Source: Alphaproteobacteria bacterium
Lineage (GTDB): Bacteria; Pseudomonadota; Alphaproteobacteria; UBA9219
Assembly: GCA_028716765.1 (NCBI GenBank)
Contig: JAQUPC010000003.1
Span: forward strand, 1 to 43,522
Length of the DNA stretch: 43,522 nt
Direction of reading: 5' to 3'
Made by a program: the position numbers and the translations under genes. Below, one piece after another: positions 25,075 to 36,092 of this stretch (its first letter is position 1; every line of letters begins with the position of its first letter). The notes under the pieces were generated by a model. The model was given only the letters and a program-made list of their open reading frames with translations. It did no database searches and was not told the origin of the DNA.

Positions 25075-25833
25075 TTAGCTCCTTCCCGCCGGAACAGGCC
25101 CCGAAGAAACGGGAAAAGGCATCGGTAAGACCAGGCGGCGGCGGGCCACACAGGATTTCGTCAGGATCGGCACATAAACCTGTTTACTGGCCTCCATAAG
25201 AAGGAGGCCCCCGCATCCCGGAAATAGCCATCCCCCCGCTCGTTCCGCAAAATCCGCGACGGCCAGAGCCAAACGCGCCTGCAGGGGCGGCGCGAATAAG
25301 GCATGTTGCATGCGTTCGACAAGAAATCCTTGGTTTCGAAGCGCGATTTTGAGCTGGGACGCCGAATAGGGCTGCCCGGTTCCGAACGGTGTGCTGTCGC
25401 TATGCGCCCACAGGCCGCGCCGGTTGGGCACGATAATCAATGCGCGCCCGTTGCCTTTCAAAACCCGCCATACCTCGCGCAAAACCGCCTCGGGCTCGCA
25501 GGCCGTTTCCAGCGTATGCATCAGGATGGCTCTATCGACCGACTCGTCCGGCAACGGCAAATCCGCAACGGCCGTAAGGCAGGCCATATTTGGGCCTTCC
25601 CGGGGCCAATAAGCCACCCCCTGCTCGTCCGGCATCATGACGATCAAAGACCCGGCCTCTTCCAGCCACGGACGCAGCAACGGGGTCGCATAACCCATCG
25701 CCAAGAGCGTCTCGCCCCGCACGTCCGGCCAGAAACGCTTGATTCGCGCGCGCAGCAAACGGCGGGCCATCCGCCCTAGCGGATTAATGTAAAATTCGCG
25801 CAAATCAACGACATCGAGGCTCATTAACCTCAT
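25075..25833 (-). CDS. SAM-dependent methyltransferase-like protein
   Basis: A 252-aa cytoplasmic protein of the class I methyltransferase fold. The region near residue 44 (LLAMGYATPLLRPWLEE) takes the place of motif I with a reduced glycine pattern, followed by ADLPLPDESVDRAILMHTLETACEPEAVLREVWRVLKGNGRALIIVPNRRG, the most typical part of the family. The C-terminal tail is basic. It is divergent from gloB with only 28 bases between starts, an arrangement I associate with alphaproteobacteria. Two ATG codons nine bases apart (25833 and 25824) are possible starts. The substrate is unknown. A CtrA-like TTAA-N7-TTAGC sequence overlaps the start. Confidence 0.8.
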   Translation of the reverse strand: MRLMSLDVVDLREFYINPLGRMARRLLRARIKRFWPDVRGETLLAMGYATPLLRPWLEEAGSLIVMMPDEQGVAYWPREGPNMACLTAVADLPLPDESVDRAILMHTLETACEPEAVLREVWRVLKGNGRALIIVPNRRGLWAHSDSTPFGTGQPYSASQLKIALRNQGFLVERMQHALFAPPLQARLALAVADFAERAGGWLFPGCGGLLLMEASKQVYVPILTKSCVARRRLVLPMPFPVSSGPVPAGRS

Positions 25834-25861
25834 ATTAGCATGATTTCGTCATTTTAGGGCT

Positions 25862-26653
25862 ATGGGATTCTCAGTCGAGCTTCTTCCGGCTTCAGCCGAC
25901 AATTACATCTATATGATCAGCGACGTGGCGCTTGGTCTTGCGATGGTGATCGACCCCGGCGACGCGGACGTGGTGCTGCGCACGTTGCGCAAGAAGGATT
26001 TGCACCTCGCCCTGATCCTCAACACCCACCATCACCACGATCATACCGGCGGCAACGCCAAGCTTCAGCATGAATACGGCGCTCCGGTTATCGGCCCCGC
26101 CAAGGAAGAGCATCGCATCGGCGGCTTGTCGCGCGGCGTGGACGACGGAGCCGTCGTCACGTTTTCGGATTTTCGCGGCCACGTCATCGAAACGCCGGGC
26201 CATACCGCCGGGCATATCGCCTATTATTTTCCGTCGCTAAAAGCCCTGTTCAGCGGCGATTGCCTTTTCTCGCTCGGCTGCGGCCGTTTGTTCGAAGGCA
26301 CGCCGGCCGAGTTGTGGCATTCGCTGACAAAGCTGCGCTCGCTTCCCGACGACCCGCTGGTCTACGCGGGCCACGAATATACGGAACGCAATAGCCAGTT
26401 CGCCCTTCTTCTGGACAAGAACAACGCCGACCTGAAACTCCGCGCGAATGAAGTCGCCGCCCTCAGGAAAAAAGGCGAACCTTCGCTGCCCTCGGTGTTA
26501 GGCGCGGAGAAAATAACCAACCCGTTTTTGCGTGTGGACAGCTCCGCGTTTCAGGCCACGCTGGCCAAAAACGGCTTTCCGGTTGACGGCGCCGATCCCG
26601 CCGCCATCTTCGGCGCCCTGCGCTCGGCAAAAGACAGGTTCGAAGGGCGATAG
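25862..26653 (+). CDS. gloB: hydroxyacylglutathione hydrolase (glyoxalase II)
   Basis: A metallo-beta-lactamase-fold hydrolase that releases D-lactate and glutathione from S-lactoylglutathione, the second step of methylglyoxal detoxification. Metal ligands are visible in NTHHHHDHTGG near residue 57, TPGHTAGH near 115, SGDCLFSLGCGRLFEG near 132 (bridging Asp) and YAGHEYTERN near 170. The C-terminal glyoxalase II domain follows with LRANEVAALRKKGEPSLPS and an NPFLRV segment. Length (263 aa) is normal. It is divergent from the methyltransferase gene and ends five bases before the convergent ABC transporter. Confidence 0.95.
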   Translation: MGFSVELLPASADNYIYMISDVALGLAMVIDPGDADVVLRTLRKKDLHLALILNTHHHHDHTGGNAKLQHEYGAPVIGPAKEEHRIGGLSRGVDDGAVVTFSDFRGHVIETPGHTAGHIAYYFPSLKALFSGDCLFSLGCGRLFEGTPAELWHSLTKLRSLPDDPLVYAGHEYTERNSQFALLLDKNNADLKLRANEVAALRKKGEPSLPSVLGAEKITNPFLRVDSSAFQATLAKNGFPVDGADPAAIFGALRSAKDRFEGR

Positions 26654-26658
26654 GATTT

Positions 26659-28437
26659 TTACTCTTCTCCCGCTTCCCTTCGCGCTAGATGCTGTTGCCA
26701 TAGCGTGAGGAACGGCCCCGGCGCCCCTGCCAATTCAGCGAAGCTACCCTGTTGAATTATTTCGCCGTCGCGCATGAAACAAATCCAGTCGAATCTCGGC
26801 AGGAGGTGCAGCCGATGCACGGATGCGATGATCGCCTTGCCGGAAATGGCGGCAAAAAGCCGGTCAAAGATCGCGCTTTCGGTCTCCATGTCGACGCTGC
26901 TGGTCGGCTCGTCGAGCAGCAACAGCGATGAATCGCGCGCCGCGATCAGCCCGCGCGCCAGCGCCAATCTTTGCTTCTGCCCGCCCGACAGATTCACGCC
27001 GCGTTCGCGGATGTCGGTTTCGATGCCTTCGGGCAGTTTTTGCGCCACCTCGCCGAACGCCGCGATATGCATCGCCTCGCGCAAGGCCGCCTGCGGCAGG
27101 TCGATGCCGAGCGTCATGTTGTAGCGTACCGTGTTCTCGAAAATCTCGGTGTCCTGCGGCACCAGCGTGGTGAACGCGGCCAGTGGCTTGAGCGAGGCAT
27201 AAGGCGTGCTGTCGATGATAAGCTTGGCATCCTGTATCTCATAAAGGCCGCGCAGCAAGGCGAGCAGCGTGGATTTTCCCGCGCCGCTTGTTCCCACGAG
27301 GGCGATTTTCTGCCCGGCGCCAATCGACAGATTGACATTGCGCAAATGCTCCAATTGATCGCCGGTTTCGTTATGCGTGAAGGTCAGGCCTTCGATCCTG
27401 ATGTTTTTCCAATCCCGCGGCCTTTCCTCCCCGGCCACAACGGCCAGCCGTCGATGATCCTTGAGCAACGACTCGACCGCCCGGACATCGGTCCTCTGGT
27501 ACAGGATTTGTTCGGCGGCAAGTGAACCCTGAAAGAAAATCTGGTTGATCATCATCTGGTACTGAAAAATCGCCACCACCGTACCGATCACCAGCGGCTT
27601 GCCCAGCCACAGCGTCACCGCGATGTAGGCCCCCACCTGCCCGGCCTGCATGAAAATCAGGACGATGTTGATGACCACCCATTTCCATTCGTTCAGGAGA
27701 ATCTCCTGCCAATAGGGATGGCGCATGGCGAGGAAACGGTGACGGATCTCATTGTTCGTGCTTTGCTGTAGGCGCAGTGTCAAGACCGTGACGATGTTGC
27801 CGATGTAATCGAACACCCCGGCGATAAGGCGATGCTCGCGCTCGTTGACAACGCCAATAAGCGGGATGAGGTTCCTGTCGAAACGGCGGATGGCCAAAAA
27901 CAGCCCCGCGCTCAACGCCGTCGCGACCACGGCCACCCACCATGAATATATGGCGAGGAGCAGGATGCTGCCGATGAAGCGCACCGCCAGCTGGATCGGG
28001 ATGAATTGCTGCTGTGAAAACGTGGATAACGCCTTGCCCGCCTTGGTGACGCGGTTGATGGTGTCGCCGGTGTGGTGATCCTGATGCCAGCGCAGCGGCA
28101 TCTCGGTCACTTTGCGGTAAAGCGAAGTGATGAAGCGGCGGGAGATGCTGAACGCCAGACGGCGCTCTATGATGCGCGCCGGGCCGTGGAACGCCCAGAA
28201 TCCCACCGCCGTGCCGGCGTAGGCCGCGCACCATAGCAAGGCGTTTCGCGCCATAAATGCTCCGCCCGCCTGCACCGCGTTGACGATGTGCGCCAGAACC
28301 ACGGGCTGCAGCACGATGAAAACGTTGGCCAAAACAAAAAGGCCATAGAAAAGAAGCATGCGCCCGCGCCCGGCCCCGGCGTAATGCCACGCCTGACGGG
28401 CCATGTAGATAAACGCATTCTGGGAAATGACTTTCAT
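26659..28437 (-). CDS. ABC transporter, fused permease and ATPase (type IV exporter)
   Basis: A 592-aa half-transporter: six membrane segments in about residues 28-320, then a nucleotide-binding domain. In the latter are ALVGTSGAGKSTLL (Walker A), LVPQDTEIFENTV (Q-loop), NLSGGQKQRLALARGL (signature), SLLLLDEPTSSVD (Walker B) and SVHRLHLL (H-loop). It would act as a dimer in the inner membrane. The substrate cannot be read from sequence; resemblance is to the MsbA/lipid and multidrug exporter group. I chose the ATG at 28437, close after a GGGGG stretch; another ATG 33 bases upstream is possible. It is the last gene downstream of phaB on the same strand, but probably not functionally linked. 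Confidence 0.9.
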   Translation of the reverse strand: MKVISQNAFIYMARQAWHYAGAGRGRMLLFYGLFVLANVFIVLQPVVLAHIVNAVQAGGAFMARNALLWCAAYAGTAVGFWAFHGPARIIERRLAFSISRRFITSLYRKVTEMPLRWHQDHHTGDTINRVTKAGKALSTFSQQQFIPIQLAVRFIGSILLLAIYSWWVAVVATALSAGLFLAIRRFDRNLIPLIGVVNEREHRLIAGVFDYIGNIVTVLTLRLQQSTNNEIRHRFLAMRHPYWQEILLNEWKWVVINIVLIFMQAGQVGAYIAVTLWLGKPLVIGTVVAIFQYQMMINQIFFQGSLAAEQILYQRTDVRAVESLLKDHRRLAVVAGEERPRDWKNIRIEGLTFTHNETGDQLEHLRNVNLSIGAGQKIALVGTSGAGKSTLLALLRGLYEIQDAKLIIDSTPYASLKPLAAFTTLVPQDTEIFENTVRYNMTLGIDLPQAALREAMHIAAFGEVAQKLPEGIETDIRERGVNLSGGQKQRLALARGLIAARDSSLLLLDEPTSSVDMETESAIFDRLFAAISGKAIIASVHRLHLLPRFDWICFMRDGEIIQQGSFAELAGAPGPFLTLWQQHLARREAGEE

Positions 28438-28495
28438 GTCCCCCTGCCATAACAGGGTTTCAGGCGCCAAGAAAGCACGGACATCTGGTATCCAT

Positions 28496-29233
28496 TTACG
28501 CCATATACTGACCGCCGTTCATGGCAAAAGTCGCGCCGGTGGTAAAGCCGTTTTCCTCGGCGGCGAGAAACACCACCATGCGGGCGATTTCCTCGGCATG
28601 CCCGAGGCGTTTCACGGGGATTTTGGCGACGATCTTTTCCAGAACTTCCGGCGACACGGCGCGCACCATCTCGGTGTCGATATAGCCCGGCGCGATGGCG
28701 TTGACGGTGATGCCCTTGCTGGCGACCTCAAGCGCCAGGGACTTCGTAAAGCCGATAATTCCGGCCTTGGTGGCGGCGTAGTTGGTCTGGCCCATCTGGC
28801 CGGACTGCCCGTTGATCGAACTGATGTTGACGATGCGCCCGAACCCGCGCTCGCGCATGCCCTCAATCACGAGCCGCGTCATGTTGAACATCGAATTGAG
28901 GTTGGTGTTGATCACCTCGTGCCATTGTGCAGGCGTCATTTTGTGCAAAAACGCGTCGCGCGTGATGCCCGCGTTGTTCACCAGCACATCGACGTGCCCG
29001 AGTTCCTTCTGGATTTTCGCCAGTCCCTTTTCGCAAGCGCCGTAATCGCTCACGTCGAACTTGAAATTGGCGACTCCGGTGTTTTCGCTGAACGTGGCGG
29101 CGGCCTTGTCGTTGCCTTGATAGGTCGCCGCGACCTGATAACCCGCCGTGTGCAGCGCTACGCTGATGGCGGCGCCGATCCCGCGCGTTCCCCCGGTGAC
29201 AACGGCTACCCGTGTTGTTTTCTTCGCATTCAT
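28496..29233 (-). CDS. phaB: acetoacetyl-CoA reductase PhaB
   Basis: A short-chain dehydrogenase that reduces acetoacetyl-CoA to (R)-3-hydroxybutyryl-CoA with NADPH for polyhydroxybutyrate synthesis. It shows VTGGTRGIGAAIS near residue 13, NNAGITRDAF near 86, the catalytic serine in NISSINGQSGQMGQTNYAATKAG near 140 (Y-x-x-x-K), and the family-specific NAIAPGYIDTEMV and GFTTGATFAMNGGQYM at the end. Length (245 aa) matches PhaB, and the GQMGQTNY segment separates it from FabG. GAGGAAAG precedes the ATG. It is the third gene of a phaA / tautomerase / phaB unit. No polymerase gene phaC is present here. Confidence 0.94.
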   Translation of the reverse strand: MNAKKTTRVAVVTGGTRGIGAAISVALHTAGYQVAATYQGNDKAAATFSENTGVANFKFDVSDYGACEKGLAKIQKELGHVDVLVNNAGITRDAFLHKMTPAQWHEVINTNLNSMFNMTRLVIEGMRERGFGRIVNISSINGQSGQMGQTNYAATKAGIIGFTKSLALEVASKGITVNAIAPGYIDTEMVRAVSPEVLEKIVAKIPVKRLGHAEEIARMVVFLAAEENGFTTGATFAMNGGQYMA

Positions 29234-29251
29234 GTCTTTCCTCGCCGTTTC

Positions 29252-29464
29252 CTATTTTCTTTTCTTTTTTGCCGTTCTTTTTTCCGAGTCGGCATAGAGT
29301 TCACCGCCGACTGCGTAGTGCTCTTTCGTAACTTCGTGGATGACGACACCCACGATTTCTTTCGGAAGTTTCAGTGCAGAAGCGACGGCCTCGGTCATGG
29401 CCTTTGCAACAGCTCGCCTTTCCTTCAAGCCTCGCTTCAGCATGTACAGGTGAACTTGAGGCAT
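29252..29464 (-). CDS. 4-oxalocrotonate tautomerase family protein
   Basis: A small protein of 70 aa that starts Met-Pro (MPQVHLYMLKRGL). After loss of Met the N-terminal proline is the catalytic base of this family. KERRAVAKAMTEAVASALKLPKEIVGVVIHEV fits the 4-OT beta-alpha-beta fold, and the C-terminus is strongly basic (KRTAKKKRK). Starting at 29464 is supported by Pro-1 and a GGAG inside the end of phaA; the longer reading to 29512 is not. It sits two bases after the phaA stop and 18 before phaB. I do not know a role for it in polyhydroxybutyrate synthesis. Confidence 0.85.
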   Translation of the reverse strand: MPQVHLYMLKRGLKERRAVAKAMTEAVASALKLPKEIVGVVIHEVTKEHYAVGGELYADSEKRTAKKKRK

Positions 29465-29466
29465 CT

Positions 29467-30642
<1,176 letters not shown>

Positions 30643-30766
30643 GAGAGGCTCCAGGACGGGAAAATAAGGCGAGAAATTCTTTCAGGAGCGCGAAATCGGC
30701 ACGCCCCCTCGAAGATTTTTGGCACCATAAGCCGTTCGGGTAAGAGGATCAAGACATAGAGACCAT

Positions 30767-30802
30767 AAAAAAAGGCCGCGTGACCGAAGAAATTCGGGTC
30801 GC
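30767..30802 (-). terminator. possible terminator of the chvG/chvI-like operon
   Basis: On the minus strand an imperfect GC-containing stem (GCGACCCGAA ... TTCGGTCACGC) and a GCGGCC stretch lead into seven T residues (plus-strand A run 30767-30773). It lies about 45 bases after the sensor kinase stop. Confidence 0.4.
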
Positions 30803-30847
30803 AAGAAATCCTATGTTGCGCCGCACAATATCGTGCACATTGCTTCG

Positions 30848-32551
30848 TCAGGCTCCCTGCTTGATCGGCAATTCCACGGCAAAAAGCGAACCGGTGACGT
30901 TGCCTTCGTTGTCTTTGCGGTTTTCGGCCCAGATGCGCCCGTGATGAGCTTCGACGATCTGCTTGGAAATGCTGAGCCCCAAGCCGGAGTGGGTGCCGAA
31001 TTTCTCGCTTTTCGGCCGTTCGCTGTAGAAGCGGTCAAAAATGGCCTCCAGCTTGTTTTCGGGCACGCCCGGACCGCTGTCCTCGACCGTTATCCGTACA
31101 AACCCGCCTTCCTTGCGCACGGCAAGAACCACTTGCGCGTCAGGCGGCGAAAACGACAGGGCGTTCGCGATCAGGTTCTGCATCACCTGAACGATGCGGA
31201 CCTCAACGCCCATAACCGTCACCTTGCCTTCCGGCAAAGTTGCCAAAAGGACCTGCGGCTTCCCGGCTCCCGCCGTTTCGCCGTCTGAATCGCGGGTTAC
31301 GCGGTAAAAGTCGGCGAGCGTTCCGAGCATCTGGCCAATATCGATGGGCTCGACGGGGGCGCGGCTGAGTTCCGCATCGAGCCGCGAGGCGTTCGAAATA
31401 TCGCTGATAAGCCTGTCGAGTCTGCCGACGTCGTCGCGAATAACCACCATCAGCTTCCGCTGCATGACCGGGTCTTGCACGCGCTCCGCGGTTTCCACGG
31501 CGCTGCGCAACGAGGTCAGAGGGTTCTTGATTTCGTGGGCCACGTCGGCGGCAAAGTTTTCGATCGCGCCGACGCGCTGCGCCAGCGCCGCCGTCATGTC
31601 GCGCATGGCCATGGACAAATCGCCGATTTCGTCCTGCCGTTCGCTCAAATCGGGAATAACGTCGCGGTTAAGAAGCTGCGCCGTTCCGGCCAGCCCCACG
31701 CTCTGCATCTGGCCGTGACGCACCCTCTCCGCCGCCTGCGCCAGCTGGCGGATCGGCCGCGCAATCGCCCGCGCCAGATAAACCGACAGCAAAACGGTGA
31801 TAAGCAGCGTAATGCCGAACACTTCGAGGATGTTGAGCCGGACTTCGCGGATGGCTTCGTCAATATTCGTATCGGGACGGGTCAGCATGACCGCTCCCAG
31901 CACCTTCTTATAGCGCTGCACAGGCACGGCCACGGCCAAAAGCAGCCCCTTGTCGGGAAGCCGCCAAACCTGCGTTGCGGATTCGCCCGCCAGCGCTTTA
32001 CGGGCAATCTCGTACTGGTCGCCGCGCTGGATCGAATCTTCCTGATAAAGAGGAAACTGCTGGCTCGCGGCGAGCGCGTCGAGCCAATCGAACGGTTTCA
32101 AAGCCAAATCGGTCAGCCAGTAGTGCTCGACGGACGGTTCGGGCAGTTCCTCGACCTGTATCTTGCCCCCGCGCTCCAGCAAAATCCGGCTGTCGGCCAG
32201 CAGCGTATCGTCGAGGTCGAACAGGCGCGTGCGGGTGTTGGTGGCTTCGACAAGACGCCGGATCATCAAGCGCGCCAGCAGCGGCGAGAGGATGTTGTGA
32301 TCCTCCTCGTCCACAACCACGGCCCCCTCCCCCAGCGCGCTGGCCGTCAACCGCGCCTGAAGAAAAATAGAGTCGAGTTCGGAGGCGATTAAACGATCCT
32401 GATAGCGGCCAAGATAAAGCAGGCTGCCCACCAGAATGGCGAGCGCCATGACGTTGACCGCCAGAATGCGCAGCATAATGGGCGATAGTCTTTTCTTTTT
32501 GGCGCGGTCTTTTCCCCGCCGCCAAAGCCACCAGCCGCGCGGTCGTTGCAT
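30848..32551 (-). CDS. ChvG-like sensor histidine kinase
   Basis: A membrane sensor kinase of about 567 aa. A first membrane segment is near residue 28-47, a periplasmic sensing domain of about 190 residues follows, then a second segment (ILEVFGITLLITVLLSVYLA) near 240 and a HAMP linker. The dimerisation/phosphoacceptor helix is FAADVAHEIKNPLTSL with the phosphorylated His, and the ATPase domain has NLIANALSFS (N box), EDSGPGVPE (G1) and GTHSGLGLSISKQIV (G2). The layout matches the alphaproteobacterial ChvG/ExoS group, which controls acid and envelope responses. I use the ATG at 32551, 10 bases after the regulator stop; a longer start at 32593 overlaps the regulator. It is co-transcribed with the regulator. 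The hprK and pckA genes that often accompany this pair are not here. Confidence 0.87.
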   Translation of the reverse strand: MQRPRGWWLWRRGKDRAKKKRLSPIMLRILAVNVMALAILVGSLLYLGRYQDRLIASELDSIFLQARLTASALGEGAVVVDEEDHNILSPLLARLMIRRLVEATNTRTRLFDLDDTLLADSRILLERGGKIQVEELPEPSVEHYWLTDLALKPFDWLDALAASQQFPLYQEDSIQRGDQYEIARKALAGESATQVWRLPDKGLLLAVAVPVQRYKKVLGAVMLTRPDTNIDEAIREVRLNILEVFGITLLITVLLSVYLARAIARPIRQLAQAAERVRHGQMQSVGLAGTAQLLNRDVIPDLSERQDEIGDLSMAMRDMTAALAQRVGAIENFAADVAHEIKNPLTSLRSAVETAERVQDPVMQRKLMVVIRDDVGRLDRLISDISNASRLDAELSRAPVEPIDIGQMLGTLADFYRVTRDSDGETAGAGKPQVLLATLPEGKVTVMGVEVRIVQVMQNLIANALSFSPPDAQVVLAVRKEGGFVRITVEDSGPGVPENKLEAIFDRFYSERPKSEKFGTHSGLGLSISKQIVEAHHGRIWAENRKDNEGNVTGSLFAVELPIKQGA

Positions 32552-32561
32552 CACGGAAGCT

Positions 32562-33269
32562 TTATCCTTCCTTGTAACGATAGCCGACGCCATACAGCGT
32601 TTCGATTTGACCGAAATCCGGATCGACCGCGCGGAACTTCTTGCGCATGCGCTTGATGTGGCTGTCGATCGTGCGGTCGTCGACGTAGATGGATTCGCCG
32701 TAGGCCGCGTCCATCAGCTGATCGCGGCTTTTGACGTGGCCTATCCGCTGGGCCAGAGCCTTCACAAGCAAAAACTCCGTCACCGTCAGATCGACCGGCT
32801 TTCCCTTCCATGTGCAAACATGCCGCGCTCCGTCGAGCACCAGGTCGCCGCGCACAACGACGCTGGCGGGGTCTTCGGCGGCAGGCTGCTGGCGCAATTG
32901 CTCGCGGCGCAAAAGGGCGCGGATGCGTTCCAACAAAAGCCTTTGGGAAAACGGCTTGGTGATGTAATCGTCCGCGCCCATCTGCAAGCCGAGGATTTCA
33001 TCCACCTCTTCGTCCTTGGAGGTCAGAAAGATCACGGGCATATGCTGCGTGGCCGGGTTTTGCCGCAGTCTTTGCAACAACTCCATGCCGTTCAGGCGCG
33101 GCATCTTGATGTCCAGCACGGCGAGGTCGGGCGGGCGCTGCATCAGGCCGCGCTGGGCCTCGTCGCCATCGGCGTAGGTGCGCACCTCGTAGCCTTCGGC
33201 CTCCAACGCCATGCTGACGGAGGTAATGATATTGCGGTCATCATCGACCAGTGCGATCGTTTGGGGCAT
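32562..33269 (-). CDS. ChvI-like response regulator (OmpR family)
   Basis: A 235-aa DNA-binding regulator. The receiver domain has [10 protein letters not shown] (acidic pocket), [13 protein letters not shown] (phospho-Asp) and [28 protein letters not shown] (Thr and Lys). The C-terminal winged helix has [31 protein letters not shown], the recognition helix [18 protein letters not shown] and the end [13 protein letters not shown]. The start at 33269 has AAGGAG about eight bases upstream; a longer reading to 33290 is unlikely. It is the first gene of the two-component operon. Confidence 0.92.
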   Translation of the reverse strand: MPQTIALVDDDRNIITSVSMALEAEGYEVRTYADGDEAQRGLMQRPPDLAVLDIKMPRLNGMELLQRLRQNPATQHMPVIFLTSKDEEVDEILGLQMGADDYITKPFSQRLLLERIRALLRREQLRQQPAAEDPASVVVRGDLVLDGARHVCTWKGKPVDLTVTEFLLVKALAQRIGHVKSRDQLMDAAYGESIYVDDRTIDSHIKRMRKKFRAVDPDFGQIETLYGVGYRYKEG

Positions 33270-35051
<1,782 letters not shown>

Positions 35052-35091
35052 ATAAAGTCAGAGTTACGCCGCGTCAGGGGCTTCACTATAA

Positions 35092-35868
35092 TCAAACGGA
35101 ACCGGGGGCAGGAGAAGAAGCCTGCGCTTTTCTGGTCGCGAGGATACGCCCCAATCTTTCATTCGTCTGAACAAGCATTCTTGCCGGATTCAAAACCCCT
35201 AAAGCCTTCTCCGTTGACAGAATCGCAAATACTTCCGGAGCGCAAAGGTTATAGACCTCTTCCAGAACGCTTCTCGCCGTTTCTTTTTCGACTTCCGGAC
35301 CCTCTTGCCGGACGGCAATGTCATAAACTTTTGTGACTAGTTTGGCGGCAATTGCTCCAGGTCCGTTACAAACGGCAACATGGATGAGATTGAGTGCTCT
35401 TGCCGTTTTAGTTTCATCTCCCAAGGCCTCATCCGCCACCAAGAGAATGATGTGCCCCAAACGATCATCAGCTTCCCTTATCCGAATGAGCTCGGCCTGA
35501 AACTCCTTATCGTCGGGGTGCTTATGGGCCGTTGGAAACAAGAGATTTTGAAGAATGTGCATTTCCGTTCCTCGAACGCCACAAGACTCGTCTTTCAGAT
35601 CGGATTTTATTGAGGCTAGAGCAACATCCCGGACCGTGATTCTTTTGTTATCGTCGGAGCGCTCCGGAAAAGTATCGACAATTTTGTCATAAGTGTTTTG
35701 AGCGGCTTTATAGAGTTCTTCGGAAAATTCCGTTTGACCGTTTTCTTTCTCAAGAAAGCACCTCCCCATTAAACGGCGCACAGCCACTATGACGACGGCA
35801 TCAACGGCGTTGGGGCTTGTGGAAAGAATTTCGGAGATTCCCTGCAAGAATTCTTTTTTCGTGCTCAC
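35092..35868 (-). CDS. hypothetical protein (orphan, 258 aa)
   Basis: A 258-aa protein, almost entirely helical by composition, with no signal peptide or membrane segment. I do not recognise a domain. Segments such as NAVDAVVIVAVRRLMGRCFL and ARALNLIHVAVCNGPGAIAAKLV resemble stacked amphipathic helices of a helical-repeat protein. It starts with GTG at 35868, and the ribosome site is weak, so the start is uncertain. AT content is higher than in guaB. An AT-rich spacer of about 220 bases separates it from the glycosyltransferase on the same strand. Confidence 0.65.
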   Translation of the reverse strand: MSTKKEFLQGISEILSTSPNAVDAVVIVAVRRLMGRCFLEKENGQTEFSEELYKAAQNTYDKIVDTFPERSDDNKRITVRDVALASIKSDLKDESCGVRGTEMHILQNLLFPTAHKHPDDKEFQAELIRIREADDRLGHIILLVADEALGDETKTARALNLIHVAVCNGPGAIAAKLVTKVYDIAVRQEGPEVEKETARSVLEEVYNLCAPEVFAILSTEKALGVLNPARMLVQTNERLGRILATRKAQASSPAPGSV

Positions 35869-36092
35869 GCCTGTTTTTGTGTCGACAAGCGCGATCGCAC
35901 AAATTGGTCAGCCTATAGCTAAAAAATCAAGATCGTTATTGTCCATTTCGTCACCTTTTCAATAATATTGTTCATGTCCATTTTTCATTATCATACATAC
36001 ACGACGACTAACAAAGAAAACTTATAGTTTCGCGAATTTTCCTTCGTTGAAACTTTAAACATATATCATATTGAACCTTATCGATAAAATAA

